Shown: positions 7,028 to 15,509, counted from the stretch's first letter. The stretch is DNA of 64,000 nt from Cyanobium sp. ATX 6A2 (GCF_024346355.1 NZ_JAGQCU010000001.1:1-64000); one strand, 5' to 3'. The notes: a model not told the origin generated them from the letters alone. Program-made: numbers and translations.

Positions 7028-9127
7028 ATGAGCAACGCGCTGTACATCAGCACCACCGAGGCCGGCAGCGGCAAGGCCCTGGTGGCCCTCGGTCTGGGCC
7101 ATCAGCTGCTGCGCCGCACGGCCGGGGTGCGCTTCTTCCGGCCCGTGATCCAAACCACCCCGGACGAGGACATCGACCTGATCACGCGCCATTTCGCTCT
7201 GCCCCAGAGCGTGGAGGCCTCCTTTGGCCTCACCACGGGGGAGATGAACGACCTGATCGCCGCCAACCGCATCAATGAGGGGCTGGAGCGCATCATCAGC
7301 CGTTACCAGGCGCTGGCAGCAGCCAATCGCTTCATGCTCTGCGAGAGCTCCGACTACCTCGGCGAGGGTTCCGCCTTCGAGTTCAACCTCAACCAGGAGA
7401 TCGCCCGCAACCTGGGCTGTCCGATCCTGATTCTGGGCAACGCCCATCAGCGCCATGGCGATGAAGCCCTGCGGCCGGTGCGACTGGCGGTGGAAACCTA
7501 CCGGCGTCATGGCTGCCGGATCGTGGGCATCGTGCTGAACAAGGCGGATCCCGCCGGGGCCGATGCCCTGCGCGACGCCCTGGAGAAGGATTTCGGCGGC
7601 CGCGACTGGGTGCTGAGCGTGATCCCCTACGACCGCCGGCTGAGCAGCCCCCGGCTGCTTGACATCGCCCAGCATCTGCAGGCCGAGGTGCTCTACGGCC
7701 ACGAGGGGCTGGAGCGCCTGGCCCTGCATCAGATCGTGGCGGCGATGCAGATGCAGCATGCCCTGGAGTGGCTGCAGGAGGGCAGCCTGGTGATCACCCC
7801 CGGCGATCGGGGCGACGTGATCATGGGCATGTTGCAGGCCCACCAGTCGCACAACTACCCCAACCTCTCCGGGCTCCTGCTCACCGGCATGGCCCCGGAA
7901 CCGGCGATCGACCGGCTGATCCAGGGACTGCCGAACCCCCTGCCGATCCTGGCGGTGGCCAGCGACACCTTCACCACCGTCTCGCGCCTGCGGGACATTC
8001 ACATCAGCCTCAAGGGCGATGACCGGGAGAAGATCGCCCTCAGCATCGAGGCCTTCGAGCGCCACGGCCAGGTGGAGCGACTGCTGCGCACGGTGAACCT
8101 GGCCCCGCCGCCGGAGCCCACGCCGCGGATGTTCCATCACACCATCAGCCTGCGGGCCAGCCGCAGGCCGCAGCGCATCGTGCTGCCGGAGGCCCTCGTG
8201 CCCCGCATCCTCAGGGCCGCGGCCCAGGTGCAGGCCCAGGGGCTGGCCGCTCCGATCCTTCTGGGGGAGCCGGAGGAGATCGAACGGGTGCTCCGCCAGG
8301 AGGGGATCGACCTCGATCTTGAAACCGTGAGCGTGGTGTCCCCCCACACCAGCCGTCACCTGGAGCGCTACATCCAAACGTTTGTGGAGCTGCGGCGGCA
8401 CAAGGGCGGCACGGCCGCCATCGCCCGCGATCACCTGCTGGATGCCACCACCTTCGCCACGATGATGGTGCTCAGTGGCGACGCCGATGGCATGGTGTCG
8501 GGCGCCACCCACACCACCCAGCACACCATCCGGCCTGCCCTGCAGCTGATCCGCTCCCGGCCAGGGGTGTCGCTGATCTCCTCGGTGTTCGTGATGCTGC
8601 TCGAGGATCGGGTGGTGATCTACGGCGACTGCGCCGTGAACCCCCGCCCGGACGCCGCCCAGCTGGCCCAGATCGCCATCAGCTCCGCCGAAACGGCGCG
8701 GGCCCTGGGCCTGGAGCCGCGGGTGGCCATGCTCTCCTACTCCTCCGGCGCCTCCGGCAAGGGGGAGGAGGTGGAGAAGGTGCGGCAGGCCACCGCCCAG
8801 GTGCGGGAGCGCTGGCCGGAGCTGCCGATCGAGGGTCCGATTCAGTACGACGCCGCCGTGAGCCCGGAGGTGGCCCTGCAGAAACTGCCGGGATCGGCGG
8901 TGGGAGGCAGGGCCACGGTGCTGGTGTTCCCAGACCTCAACACCGGCAACAACACCTACAAGGCCGTTCAGCGGGAAACCGGGGCGATCGCCATCGGCCC
9001 GATCCTGCAGGGGCTGAACAAACCGGTGAACGACCTCAGCCGGGGCTGCAGCCTCGAGGACATCGTCAGCACCATCGCCATCACCGCCATCCAGGCCCAG
9101 TTGCTCAGCGGGGCTGAGCCTCGCTAA
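7028..9127 (+). CDS. pta: Phosphate acetyltransferase
   Basis: The 699-residue product interconverts acetyl-CoA and acetyl phosphate. It has the three-part layout of long Pta enzymes: an N-terminal P-loop/CobQ-like domain (ALYISTTEAGSGK, about 1-210), a DRTGG-type middle domain (about 215-340), and the C-terminal catalytic PTA_PTB domain (about 370-690) with LPEALVPRILRAA, SGDADGMVSGA, SYSSGASGKGEEVEKV and FPDLNTGNNTYKAVQR. ATG at 7028 is used. With the phosphoketolase at 57.7-60.1 kb it could convert acetyl phosphate to acetyl-CoA. Its last 23 bases overlap the convergent gene. Confidence 0.95.
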   Translation: MSNALYISTTEAGSGKALVALGLGHQLLRRTAGVRFFRPVIQTTPDEDIDLITRHFALPQSVEASFGLTTGEMNDLIAANRINEGLERIISRYQALAAANRFMLCESSDYLGEGSAFEFNLNQEIARNLGCPILILGNAHQRHGDEALRPVRLAVETYRRHGCRIVGIVLNKADPAGADALRDALEKDFGGRDWVLSVIPYDRRLSSPRLLDIAQHLQAEVLYGHEGLERLALHQIVAAMQMQHALEWLQEGSLVITPGDRGDVIMGMLQAHQSHNYPNLSGLLLTGMAPEPAIDRLIQGLPNPLPILAVASDTFTTVSRLRDIHISLKGDDREKIALSIEAFERHGQVERLLRTVNLAPPPEPTPRMFHHTISLRASRRPQRIVLPEALVPRILRAAAQVQAQGLAAPILLGEPEEIERVLRQEGIDLDLETVSVVSPHTSRHLERYIQTFVELRRHKGGTAAIARDHLLDATTFATMMVLSGDADGMVSGATHTTQHTIRPALQLIRSRPGVSLISSVFVMLLEDRVVIYGDCAVNPRPDAAQLAQIAISSAETARALGLEPRVAMLSYSSGASGKGEEVEKVRQATAQVRERWPELPIEGPIQYDAAVSPEVALQKLPGSAVGGRATVLVFPDLNTGNNTYKAVQRETGAIAIGPILQGLNKPVNDLSRGCSLEDIVSTIAITAIQAQLLSGAEPR

Positions 9128-9812
9128 CCCGCCGCCTCTCGATCTCCCGGTAGGGGCATTCGGCTGCGGAATTCACCGTGAACCAGGCCCAGTCGCAACT
9201 GGGCTGGGGGTCCTCCCGCTCCAGGGGCCAGTCAATCCGCCGGTTGTTGTAGGTGAGTCCCACACAGGTCATCTCGGCGTCGTCGGCCAGCAGCGACCAC
9301 AGCAGCCGCAGGTGACTGCGGTGGTAATCGAGGGGGTCGGTGGTGGGCGGGCGATCGGGCAGGTAGCCCGGCCGGAAGCGCACCGCCCGCGGGCCACGGG
9401 AACTCAGATAGGAACCATCCTCAGTGGGATAAAACCAACAGGCTTCGTTCTGCACGTCCCGCAGGGGCACCTGGTCGAGGCAGCGGATCGCCTCCACCTG
9501 CATCCCGGCCGTTGGATCCTCGCCTCCGGGGCCGGCAGGGGTACCCATCAGCTCATACACCCCGAGGCTGAGGGAGTCGACGGCCCAGCCCGGCACCAGG
9601 GCATCACAGAACGGCCGCATCATGGCCGCCCCGGGTTGGAGGAGGTCATCGAGCGACCCCGGCCAGCCATCGGCGAGCGTGAACAGTCGCACCCGCTCGG
9701 CCGCATCCACGCAGCGGCACTGGAGGTTGAGCAGGGCAGCCCAGCCGTCGGGCTCCAGCGGCAGTTCCCCAGCTGGGGCCAGGACAAAAACGGGGACATG
9801 GAGCGGGACCAT
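9105..9812 (-). CDS. Conserved hypothetical protein
   Basis: The product has 235 residues from ATG 9812 (MVPLHVPVFVLAPAGELPLEP). It is soluble, Trp/Cys/Asp-rich, with no signal peptide. Distinct segments are LFTLADGWPGSLDDLL, ACWFYPTEDGSYLSSRGPRA and TCVGLTYNNRRIDWPLE. I do not recognise a family. The frame continues upstream, but that part reads through repeats and is unlikely to be protein. Overlaps the end of pta by 23 bases. Confidence 0.55.
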   Translation of the reverse strand: MVPLHVPVFVLAPAGELPLEPDGWAALLNLQCRCVDAAERVRLFTLADGWPGSLDDLLQPGAAMMRPFCDALVPGWAVDSLSLGVYELMGTPAGPGGEDPTAGMQVEAIRCLDQVPLRDVQNEACWFYPTEDGSYLSSRGPRAVRFRPGYLPDRPPTTDPLDYHRSHLRLLWSLLADDAEMTCVGLTYNNRRIDWPLEREDPQPSCDWAWFTVNSAAECPYREIERRRVSEAQPR

Positions 9813-10056
9813 GGCCAGGTGCAGCGAGCGGAGTGGAGGGAGGGGCCTTGTGAGCCCGATCCACTTTGGCGAACAATCGCTGCTGTGGTGAAGCATCCCT
9901 TGCGGGAAAGCAGGGATCCCCTGTGCATTGGGTGTGCATTGGGATTGCTGATGCGTGCTTGCCGATCCGCCGGGATTCCTTCCGAGGCAGTAGATCCGCA
10001 GGATTCTGCACATCCAGACAGGAGATCTTTGACAAGATCAGTGCCTACGACGCGGC

Positions 10057-10091
10057 ATACATGTTGTATAGTAGTTCTAACGGACATCCGT
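10057..10091 (+). promoter_or_regulatory. Candidate promoter with two operator-like palindromes
   Basis: ATACA-TGT-TGTAT (10057-10069) is a perfect inverted repeat whose right arm overlaps a -10-like TATAGT (10067-10072). ACGGA-CA-TCCGT (10080-10091) is a second perfect palindrome at the expected transcription start. A TTGACA lies at 10029 but is too far (32 bases) to be the -35 of this -10. The arrangement suggests a regulated promoter; no regulator can be named. Confidence 0.45.
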
Positions 10092-10179
10092 CAGGCATCA
10101 CTCCCGCACCAGCCGTCCCATGCCCACACAGTGCCTGGGCCCAAGGCTGTGAGTGGTTGAGGCAGTTTTGGTTCGAGGC

Positions 10180-10289
10180 TCTCAAGCCAACTCTCAAGCC
10201 AAGGTTTTCAAGCCGACGTTCTCAAGCCAAGGCAGTGAAGCCATATGCAGGCCTGACCGATCTGACGACACCGACCTGACGACACCGAT
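10180..10289 (+). repeat. Short tandem and interspersed repeats
   Basis: TCAAGCC(A/G)A occurs four times between 10180 and 10230, 12-14 bases apart. Then CTGACGACACCGA(C/T) occurs twice in tandem (10262-10289). No coding signal follows the repeat period. Confidence 0.7.
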
Positions 10290-10400
10290 CCGGCAACACG
10301 TCAGCCGAGCGTACCTACAGCTTCCAGAGCTCAGAGCGCTGAGCAGGAGATCAGATCCTCACAGTTCTGATGTCCGTTGTTGACCCTAAGGAGAGATTCC

Positions 10401-10778
10401 ATGACCACCACCAATCAAGCGATGCCCACTGGAGACCAGACCACTGGAGCCCAGAGCCCCGGCGCCCACGACGACAGAGCCGCTGTGGACGAGCGCCTCA
10501 AGCAGGCGATTCTGGATAAGCGCCAGGCCGAGATCGACGCCTGGAACCACCAGATCGAGCAGCTCAAGGGCAGCCTCAACCAGCTCTCCGAGGAGGCCCG
10601 GCAGGAAGCCCAGAAGCGCCTGGATCAACTGGTGCAGGCCCGTGAGGAGGGGATGGAGCAACTGCAGCATCTTCGCCAGGCCACCCGGAGCAATTGGGAG
10701 ACCCTGCTCCAACAGAGCGACGCCACCTTCCAGAACCTGGCCGACCGCTTCCACAACCTGGTGGAGAACAACACCTGA
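10401..10778 (+). CDS. Coiled-coil protein, apolipoprotein-like
   Basis: The product has 125 residues. A Thr/Gly/Ala-rich tail (1-30) precedes an almost wholly helical stretch (about 33-120) of charged heptads (IDAWNHQIEQLKGSLNQL, QEAQKRLDQLVQAREEG, FQNLADRFHNLVE). There is no membrane segment. Proteins of this form often pair with themselves or a membrane partner; the role is unknown. AAGGAG lies 6-12 bases before the ATG, a strong ribosome site. The next gene begins 52 bases downstream and is probably cotranscribed. Confidence 0.7.
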   Translation: MTTTNQAMPTGDQTTGAQSPGAHDDRAAVDERLKQAILDKRQAEIDAWNHQIEQLKGSLNQLSEEARQEAQKRLDQLVQAREEGMEQLQHLRQATRSNWETLLQQSDATFQNLADRFHNLVENNT

Positions 10779-10829
10779 TCCAGGCATTGGCCCACGCCCA
10801 GATCTGCTCAACGTTGCGTATCCAACCCC

Positions 10830-11525
10830 ATGACCAGCACAACCGAAACCCCGGCCACCCCCTCCCAGGCCGGTTCCGTTCTCGATCTCACCACCGCCCT
10901 TAGCGCCGAGCTCAGACGCCACACGCCGGCAGGGGTCACCGAAATGGTGGCGTCTGCACTCGGCGAGGTGTCCTGGCTGCTGGTGGACAGCAACATCGTG
11001 GCCGGCGACGATGAAGCCATGAGCCTGCGCATGATCCAGGACCGGGCCAGCTCCCAGGGTGTATCGATCGCCCTGAACCTGAACTGGCAGCCCCAGCACT
11101 GGGGGCTCAGCCCCGGTTCTCCACCCACTGCCGAAGTGCTGCGGCGATTCCGCACCCTGGCGGAGGCCGCGGCCCTGATCAGCGCATGCGAAAAGGAGGC
11201 TGAGTGGTTCTTCGGGAACACCGATCCGATTGCCATCCACAACGCCTCCCCCCAGCGTCCCGCCGTGGTGATCCACGACGCCCAAGGAACGATGCATTGG
11301 TGCCTGGGGGGCCGCAGTGGCCACCTGGAGGCCATCGACGACGGTGGCGCGTTTCTGGGCCGGTTGATTGAGGGCCTCTGCCGCCATCCCGAGCTCCTGG
11401 GCCGCTCCGGTGGGGGGGTGGATGCCGTGGCCAAGCCCGACCCGCTGGCCGACCTGTTGCGCCATGCAGCCGGTAGCCGCACAGGGGCGACAGCGGCGCC
11501 GGGAGACATCCCTACAGCCGCCTGA
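10830..11525 (+). CDS. Conserved hypothetical protein
   Basis: The product is a 231-residue soluble protein starting MTSTTETPATPSQAG. Its central part is helical (LRRFRTLAEAAALISACEK) and leads into short strands (RPAVVIHDAQGTMHWCLGG). The last ~40 residues are low-complexity. I do not recognise a family. It follows the coiled-coil gene in the same direction, and the two may work together. Confidence 0.55.
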   Translation: MTSTTETPATPSQAGSVLDLTTALSAELRRHTPAGVTEMVASALGEVSWLLVDSNIVAGDDEAMSLRMIQDRASSQGVSIALNLNWQPQHWGLSPGSPPTAEVLRRFRTLAEAAALISACEKEAEWFFGNTDPIAIHNASPQRPAVVIHDAQGTMHWCLGGRSGHLEAIDDGGAFLGRLIEGLCRHPELLGRSGGGVDAVAKPDPLADLLRHAAGSRTGATAAPGDIPTAA

Positions 11526-11534
11526 GCAGGAAGC

Positions 11535-11663
11535 TCAGCGCTGCCGCTGGGCAGGGATGTCGCTGTCGCTGTGCTGGTGGCTGCCCTGTTGATCGCAGTG
11601 GGCGCGGGCGGCACCGGTGGAGAGCATCAGCCCCATCAGCAGGGCGGCGAACAGACGGGGCAT
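11535..11663 (-). CDS. Small secreted His-rich peptide
   Basis: A 42-residue frame begins MPRLFAALLMGLMLSTGAAR and continues AHCDQQGSHQHSDSDIP to a stop. The first ~21 residues are a textbook signal peptide (short basic n-region, Leu-rich core, A-A-R-A cleavage motif). The mature part is about 20 residues with three His and one Cys. It might bind metal. It is antisense to nothing known and lies just past the convergent gene ending at 11525. Short length limits confidence. Confidence 0.5.
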   Translation of the reverse strand: MPRLFAALLMGLMLSTGAARAHCDQQGSHQHSDSDIPAQRQR

Positions 11664-11768
11664 CGCAGGTGGTGGCACGCCACCCGATTGTGGACTGAGC
11701 CAGCCCGACTGGCCACAGAACCCGTCTTAGCCTGATGCAACCACCCCGAGACATCCGCCGGACAGGCC

Positions 11769-12281
11769 ATGACGCGCGAACGTGATCCCTTCCGTATCCC
11801 CCAGGCCGGCGTGGAGATGGCCCCTCTGGCCGGACTGGCGAGCCTGGATGTGAACGTCAACGGCGGCAGCCTCAGCTCCGTGGAATTCGTGGCCGAATCG
11901 GCCCTTGGCGGCGTGGTGGTGTACGCCGTGTATCAGGCCCTGCTCGCAGGCCTGCGCACCGAGGCCCTGCGCAAGCGGGGTGCCATCAACCGCAGCGTGC
12001 AGATCCAGATGGTGACCAGCACCGTATGGGAGTCCACCAAGCAGGGGGCGGCCGTGAGCCTGCTGCTGGGTGTGGTGCTGCTGGTGTTTCCCTGGATGGG
12101 CCTGCCGCTCTCGGTGCTGGGGGTGGTGGGAGCCGGCAAGGCCTCCCTGGATCTCTTCCATGCCTTCTGGGATGGCCTCGATGAAACCCAGCGCGCCGAG
12201 CTGCTCGCCGCCTCGATGGAAGCCGGCGTGAACCTGCGCCGCTTCCTCAGCGGCAACCAGGGCGGCACCGTGATTGCCTGA
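11769..12281 (+). CDS. Conserved membrane protein
   Basis: The product has 170 residues. A polar N-terminus (1-40) precedes a helix (ESALGGVVVYAVYQALLAGL, about 42-62), a basic loop, then two adjacent hydrophobic helices (AAVSLLLGVVLLVFPWMG and LPLSVLGVVGAG) and a helical C-terminus (LDETQRAELLAASMEAG). There is no known family or catalytic motif. The short phrase 'VWESTKQGA' may be a conserved core. Convergent with the glutaredoxin-like gene, 30 bases away. Confidence 0.6.
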   Translation: MTRERDPFRIPQAGVEMAPLAGLASLDVNVNGGSLSSVEFVAESALGGVVVYAVYQALLAGLRTEALRKRGAINRSVQIQMVTSTVWESTKQGAAVSLLLGVVLLVFPWMGLPLSVLGVVGAGKASLDLFHAFWDGLDETQRAELLAASMEAGVNLRRFLSGNQGGTVIA

Positions 12282-12311
12282 CGCCTGATCGCCTGCAGCC
12301 GGCCCCGGCGA

Positions 12312-13073
12312 TCACCAGCCGGGCAGGAGCATGGCAACGCCCATGGCCGCCATGGCCCCGTTCTCCAGCAGGCTCAGGGCCCCCAGAGGGGTGCGGTTGT
12401 TACCGCCGATGCAGGCGCAGTCCAGATCCCGCTTCTCGATCCACACCGCCCGCACCACCGACAGTCCGCCCTCCAGGCCGATGGCGATGGCGAGCACGCC
12501 CAGCGGAGGCAGGGCCCAGCGGCCCAGAATCGCCAGGCCCACCAGCAGTTCCAGCCACGGGTAGACGACCCCGTAGCCCTTCCAGCGGCCCATCAGCAGG
12601 TCGTAGAGGCGAAACCCCCCGCGGAAGGCCGGCGGATCCATGAGTTTCAGGGTGGCCAGAAAGGTCACAGCCAGCCCCATGAAGCCCACCACACCCGCGG
12701 CCAACACCCAGGCCGCCAGGGCCGCCACCCCGAACACCACCAGCACAGGCCGGTAGCTGCGGGAATCGGCGCCGGCAGCGGGTTCCTGGGGGGCGGAGGC
12801 AGCGCCCAGGCGGACAGCCAGGTCGCTGTAGCCACCGATGCGCTCGGTGCCGGCGAACACCTGGGGAGTGGAGGTCACCCCATGGGCGGCCTGAAACTGT
12901 TCGGCCTCCTCCTGGCTGGTGAGACGGTGGTCGTGGAAGGGAATGCCGCGATCCTCCAGCAAGTGCCGGGCTCGCTCGCCATAGGCGCAGTGGTGCTCCG
13001 GGGCATCGAGCCGGTAAAGATGCACCGGCTGGGGGAGGTGGTTGGGCTCGGAGACGGAAGCTGGGTTTGGCAT
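12312..13073 (-). CDS. Glutaredoxin-MauE fusion, membrane thiol protein
   Basis: The product has 253 residues from ATG 13073. Residues ~15-85 are a glutaredoxin fold: VHLYRLDAPEHHCAYG with a single active-site Cys (C-A-Y-G instead of C-P-Y-C), then GVTSTPQVFAGTERIGG with the cis-Pro T-P and G-G motifs. Residues ~100-250 form four to five helices of MauE/DoxX type, with a final loop DLDCACIGGNNRTPLGALSLLENG that holds a C-x-C pair. Such proteins move reducing equivalents across a membrane; here the C-A-C loop may receive them. The substrate is unknown. Confidence 0.75.
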   Translation of the reverse strand: MPNPASVSEPNHLPQPVHLYRLDAPEHHCAYGERARHLLEDRGIPFHDHRLTSQEEAEQFQAAHGVTSTPQVFAGTERIGGYSDLAVRLGAASAPQEPAAGADSRSYRPVLVVFGVAALAAWVLAAGVVGFMGLAVTFLATLKLMDPPAFRGGFRLYDLLMGRWKGYGVVYPWLELLVGLAILGRWALPPLGVLAIAIGLEGGLSVVRAVWIEKRDLDCACIGGNNRTPLGALSLLENGAMAAMGVAMLLPGW

Positions 13074-13181
13074 CGGCGGCGAGCAACGACCATCTGAAAT
13101 CATGCCCTCTCCCCCCGGCGTGGGGGGGGGGCCGCCGAACCATCAGCCGGGGGTCACCGGCGGCCGGTGCTCGGCGCCGGT

Positions 13182-13472
13182 TCACCCTGATGGGCGGGGT
13201 GCGGGCTCGAGTGCGGGGCGTTCGACACTGTCGCGGTTGAGTTCGCGCTCAAGCATGCGCACCCGCATCTGGCGCAGACAGAACTTGCAACCGCCGGTGG
13301 TCTGCAGATGCTTTTCAGGGGTGATCGAGATCTGCTTCACCGGATGCAACTGACATCGGATCTTGACCGGCGTTTTATAGCTCTTGTACACGATTTCCGC
13401 GTAATCATACTTATCACCAAAGCGCTCGTACGCACGGCGCAGGAACTCCTCCTTGCCAATCGGACTGCCCAT
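13182..13472 (-). CDS. DUF723-like zinc-ribbon protein
   Basis: The product has 96 residues. It matches the DUF723 pattern 'F-x-x-x-A-x-x-x-(F/H)-G-x-K-Y-D-Y-x-x-(I/V)-x-Y' (here FLRRAYERFGDKYDYAEIVY), then K-I-R-C-x-L-H-P...P-E-K-H-L-Q-T-T-G-G-C-K-F-C. The Cys/His set probably binds zinc. DUF723 modules often occur beside homing-endonuclease or restriction domains; here it stands alone. The C-terminal 30 residues are a basic helix and Pro-rich tail. It is intact. Confidence 0.65.
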   Translation of the reverse strand: MGSPIGKEEFLRRAYERFGDKYDYAEIVYKSYKTPVKIRCQLHPVKQISITPEKHLQTTGGCKFCLRQMRVRMLERELNRDSVERPALEPAPRPSG

Positions 13473-13599
13473 GGCCGGAGACTACGGCGAACCCAGCGCC
13501 GCACCGCCCCGTGTCAAGGAATGTCAAGCGGCCCGCCCACGGCCACCGGGGCGATGGTGCAGCCTGGTGTGGATCGGCACCTTCGCCCCGAAGACTCCC

Positions 13600-13713
13600 A
13601 TGGCTCCCGATGGTCCCCAGCGACCCGCCTGGCTGAACTGGCTGTTCCTGGCCATCTTCCTGTGGAGCAGCTGGCAGCTGACGGGCCTGTGGTTCGAGCG
13701 CCTGGGGAGCTGA
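13600..13713 (+). CDS. Small single-span membrane protein
   Basis: The 37-residue frame has a polar head (MAPDGPQRPAWLN) and one strong hydrophobic helix (WLFLAIFLWSSWQLTGLW) followed by FERLGS. Trp-rich ends suit a membrane interface. It sits in the gap between two minus-strand genes and has normal codon use. Unknown function; size resembles accessory subunits of photosynthetic complexes, but no match is recognised. Confidence 0.5.
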   Translation: MAPDGPQRPAWLNWLFLAIFLWSSWQLTGLWFERLGS

Positions 13714-13734
13714 AGCCCTCGGCGGCGCAGCCCC

Positions 13735-14826
13735 TCAGGAGGGGTAGCGGTTGGGCACGAAGAACTGCTCCCAGCGGGGGGGCCGCTCCAGCTCCGGGTG
13801 CTTGGGGCGAGCGGGGAGCTCGATCGCAGGCGGTGTCATGTCGGTGTAAGGCACCTTGCTGAGCAGGTGGGAGATGCAGTTCAGCCGGGCCCGGCGCTTG
13901 TCGTCGGCCTCCACCGTGAACCAGGGCGCCTCGGGGATGTTGGTGTGGGCGAACATGTCGTCCTTGGCCTTGGAGAATTCCGCCCACTTCTCCCGCGCCT
14001 GAAGATCCATCGGGCTGAGTTTCCAACGCCGGGTGGGATCTTCGGTGCGTGACTGGAAGCGGGCTTCCTGCTCCGAATCGCTCACCGAGAACCAGTACTT
14101 GAGCAGCACAATCCCGGAGCGCACGAGCATCCGCTCAAACTGCGGGCAGCTCTGCATGTACTCCTCCACCTGCTCCGGGGTGCAAAAACCCATCACCCGC
14201 TCCACACCGGCGCGGTTGTACCAGCTGCGATCAAAGATCACGATCTCCCCGGCGCTGGGGAAATGCTCCACATAGCGCTGGAAATACCACTGGGATTTCT
14301 GCTGGTCGCTGGGGGTGCCGAGGGCCACCACGCGGCAGCCGCGGGGGTTGAGCGGTTCTGTGACGCGCTTGATCGTGCCCCCCTTGCCGGCGGCATCCCG
14401 GCCCTCGAACAACACCATCAGGCGAAAGCCGGTGGCCTTGATCCAGTACTGCATCTTCACCAGTTCCACCTGGAGCCGGATGAGCTCCTTCTCGTAGAGC
14501 TTGCGGTCCAGCTTGCTGAGCGTGGTGTCATTCCCCGGGTAGCCGTCCCCATTGCCGTTGTCACCTTTCATGTCATCCATCAGAGCCGAGGGGTAGTAGC
14601 GATCGCTGAGGGGGCCATAGCGAGGCACCACCCGCACCAGCTGCTGCTCCTTGCCGGCCTTCTTGCCCTTGCCGGCCTTGGCCTGCTTGCTCTTGTCCTT
14701 GCTCTTCTCCTTCACGCCGAAGGCGGCGGCGATGGCACTGCCCACCGAGCCGTCAGCGGCCTCCGCTGCGGCATCGGGCCCGGCCTTGGCCTTCTTGCCC
14801 TTGTCCTTGGTGTCGCTCTTGCTCAT
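13735..14826 (-). CDS. ppk2: Polyphosphate kinase 2
   Basis: The 363-residue enzyme transfers phosphate between polyphosphate and nucleoside diphosphates. The N-terminal ~70 residues are a Lys/Ala-rich, probably disordered tail. The PPK2 domain (about 95-345) has Walker A FEGRDAAGKGGTI, a lid with NPRGCRVVALG, Walker B IVIFDRSWYNRAGVERVMGF, and RTEDPTRRWKLSPMDLQAREKW. A single PPK2 domain with this spacing fits the class I (ADP/GDP-using) group. The unusually long basic tail might tether it to polyphosphate or nucleic acid (inference). Confidence 0.9.
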   Translation of the reverse strand: MSKSDTKDKGKKAKAGPDAAAEAADGSVGSAIAAAFGVKEKSKDKSKQAKAGKGKKAGKEQQLVRVVPRYGPLSDRYYPSALMDDMKGDNGNGDGYPGNDTTLSKLDRKLYEKELIRLQVELVKMQYWIKATGFRLMVLFEGRDAAGKGGTIKRVTEPLNPRGCRVVALGTPSDQQKSQWYFQRYVEHFPSAGEIVIFDRSWYNRAGVERVMGFCTPEQVEEYMQSCPQFERMLVRSGIVLLKYWFSVSDSEQEARFQSRTEDPTRRWKLSPMDLQAREKWAEFSKAKDDMFAHTNIPEAPWFTVEADDKRRARLNCISHLLSKVPYTDMTPPAIELPARPKHPELERPPRWEQFFVPNRYPS

Positions 14827-14850
14827 GGCTGGAACCCGGGAACGGTGTGA

Positions 14851-15222
14851 TCAGGACACCCGGGGGCGCCTTGGGCGGGGGAGCAGGCAGCGCACCAGCC
14901 TCACGATGCCGCCCACGAGCAGCACCAAGGCCAGCAGTGCCACCAGAACCACCAGCGCAACGGCCAGCAGCTGCAGCAACCCCGCTACCACACCCTGCAG
15001 ACCGCCGATCAATTTGGCAATGGATGTGCTGAGAAGCAGAAATGCGTCCAGGCGTTCCGGCAACTGCATCAGCCCCACCAGCATCGCCGAGCCCAGGCTC
15101 AGATACAGCAGGCCAGTCCAGAACAGGCGCCAGCGGGTGAGGCGCCGCGGCCGCCTGCCACCGGGCCGATCAACGGATCCGGTGTGGGGCAGCTGCAGAG
15201 ATCGGCGCCGGGACTCGCTCAT
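14851..15222 (-). CDS. Conserved two-helix membrane protein
   Basis: The product has 123 residues from ATG 15222. A basic Arg/Pro-rich N-terminus precedes one helix (LFWTGLLYLSLGSAMLVGL), an amphipathic stretch, and a long Leu/Val helix (LLQLLAVALVVLVALLALVLLV). It ends in a basic tail. The start overlaps the stop of the upstream gene by four bases (ATGA), so the two are probably translated together. Unknown function. Confidence 0.55.
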   Translation of the reverse strand: MSESRRRSLQLPHTGSVDRPGGRRPRRLTRWRLFWTGLLYLSLGSAMLVGLMQLPERLDAFLLLSTSIAKLIGGLQGVVAGLLQLLAVALVVLVALLALVLLVGGIVRLVRCLLPRPRRPRVS

Positions 15223-15467
15223 GCCTCCAGCACATGGCCCTCGCCACGCATCCAGCGCTCGAACTCCATCAGCACCAGGTCGTTGGGGCAGTCGATCAGG
15301 CTGAGACGACCCACGGTGCAATCGCCCTGGCCGCCGTGGTGGAGGGAGAGGTGAAAGCCGGTGCCGCTGAGGCCACAGACCTCGGGGTCGCTGCGCACCA
15401 CCACGTCGAGGGCCGCTCCGAGGCGCGCCACACGGATGCGCAGTTCCGACCAGGTCGTCTGGGTCAT
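15219..15467 (-). CDS. Conserved hypothetical protein
   Basis: The product has 82 residues, is soluble and mixed alpha/beta (TTWSELRIRVARLGAALDVVV, then GFHLSLHHGG and RLSLIDCPNDLVLMEFERWM). The unusual phrase 'LSLIDCPNDLVLMEFERW' looks like a conserved core. It is translationally coupled (ATGA) to the membrane protein downstream. No family recognised. Confidence 0.55.
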   Translation of the reverse strand: MTQTTWSELRIRVARLGAALDVVVRSDPEVCGLSGTGFHLSLHHGGQGDCTVGRLSLIDCPNDLVLMEFERWMRGEGHVLEA

Positions 15468-15509
15468 GGGAGTCAGTCTGGGCCGCAGCTGGCGGGCGTC
15501 AAGCGGCGG

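Larger units (their letters stand above)
9813..10400. other. Repeat-rich non-coding region
   Basis: Nearly 590 bases without a convincing gene. It contains a doubled TGTGCATTGGG (about 9923-9945), a promoter-like block with two palindromes (10057-10091), four TCAAGCC repeats (about 10180-10230) and a 14-bp tandem repeat (10262-10289). Frames that cross it translate these repeats and are rejected. It may be a long 5' leader or a small-RNA locus for the coiled-coil gene at 10401. Confidence 0.5.

Noticed and set aside
6836-8524. Long minus-strand frame antisense to pta
   Set aside because: Low-complexity His/Gln-rich peptide; shadow of pta codon structure.
9312-10160. Plus-strand frame antisense to the gene at 9105
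   Set aside because: Reads through repeats and a promoter-like region; composition typical of a shadow.
10180-10289. CRISPR array
   Set aside because: Repeats are 9-14 bases, irregularly spaced, with no spacers of uniform length and no cas genes.
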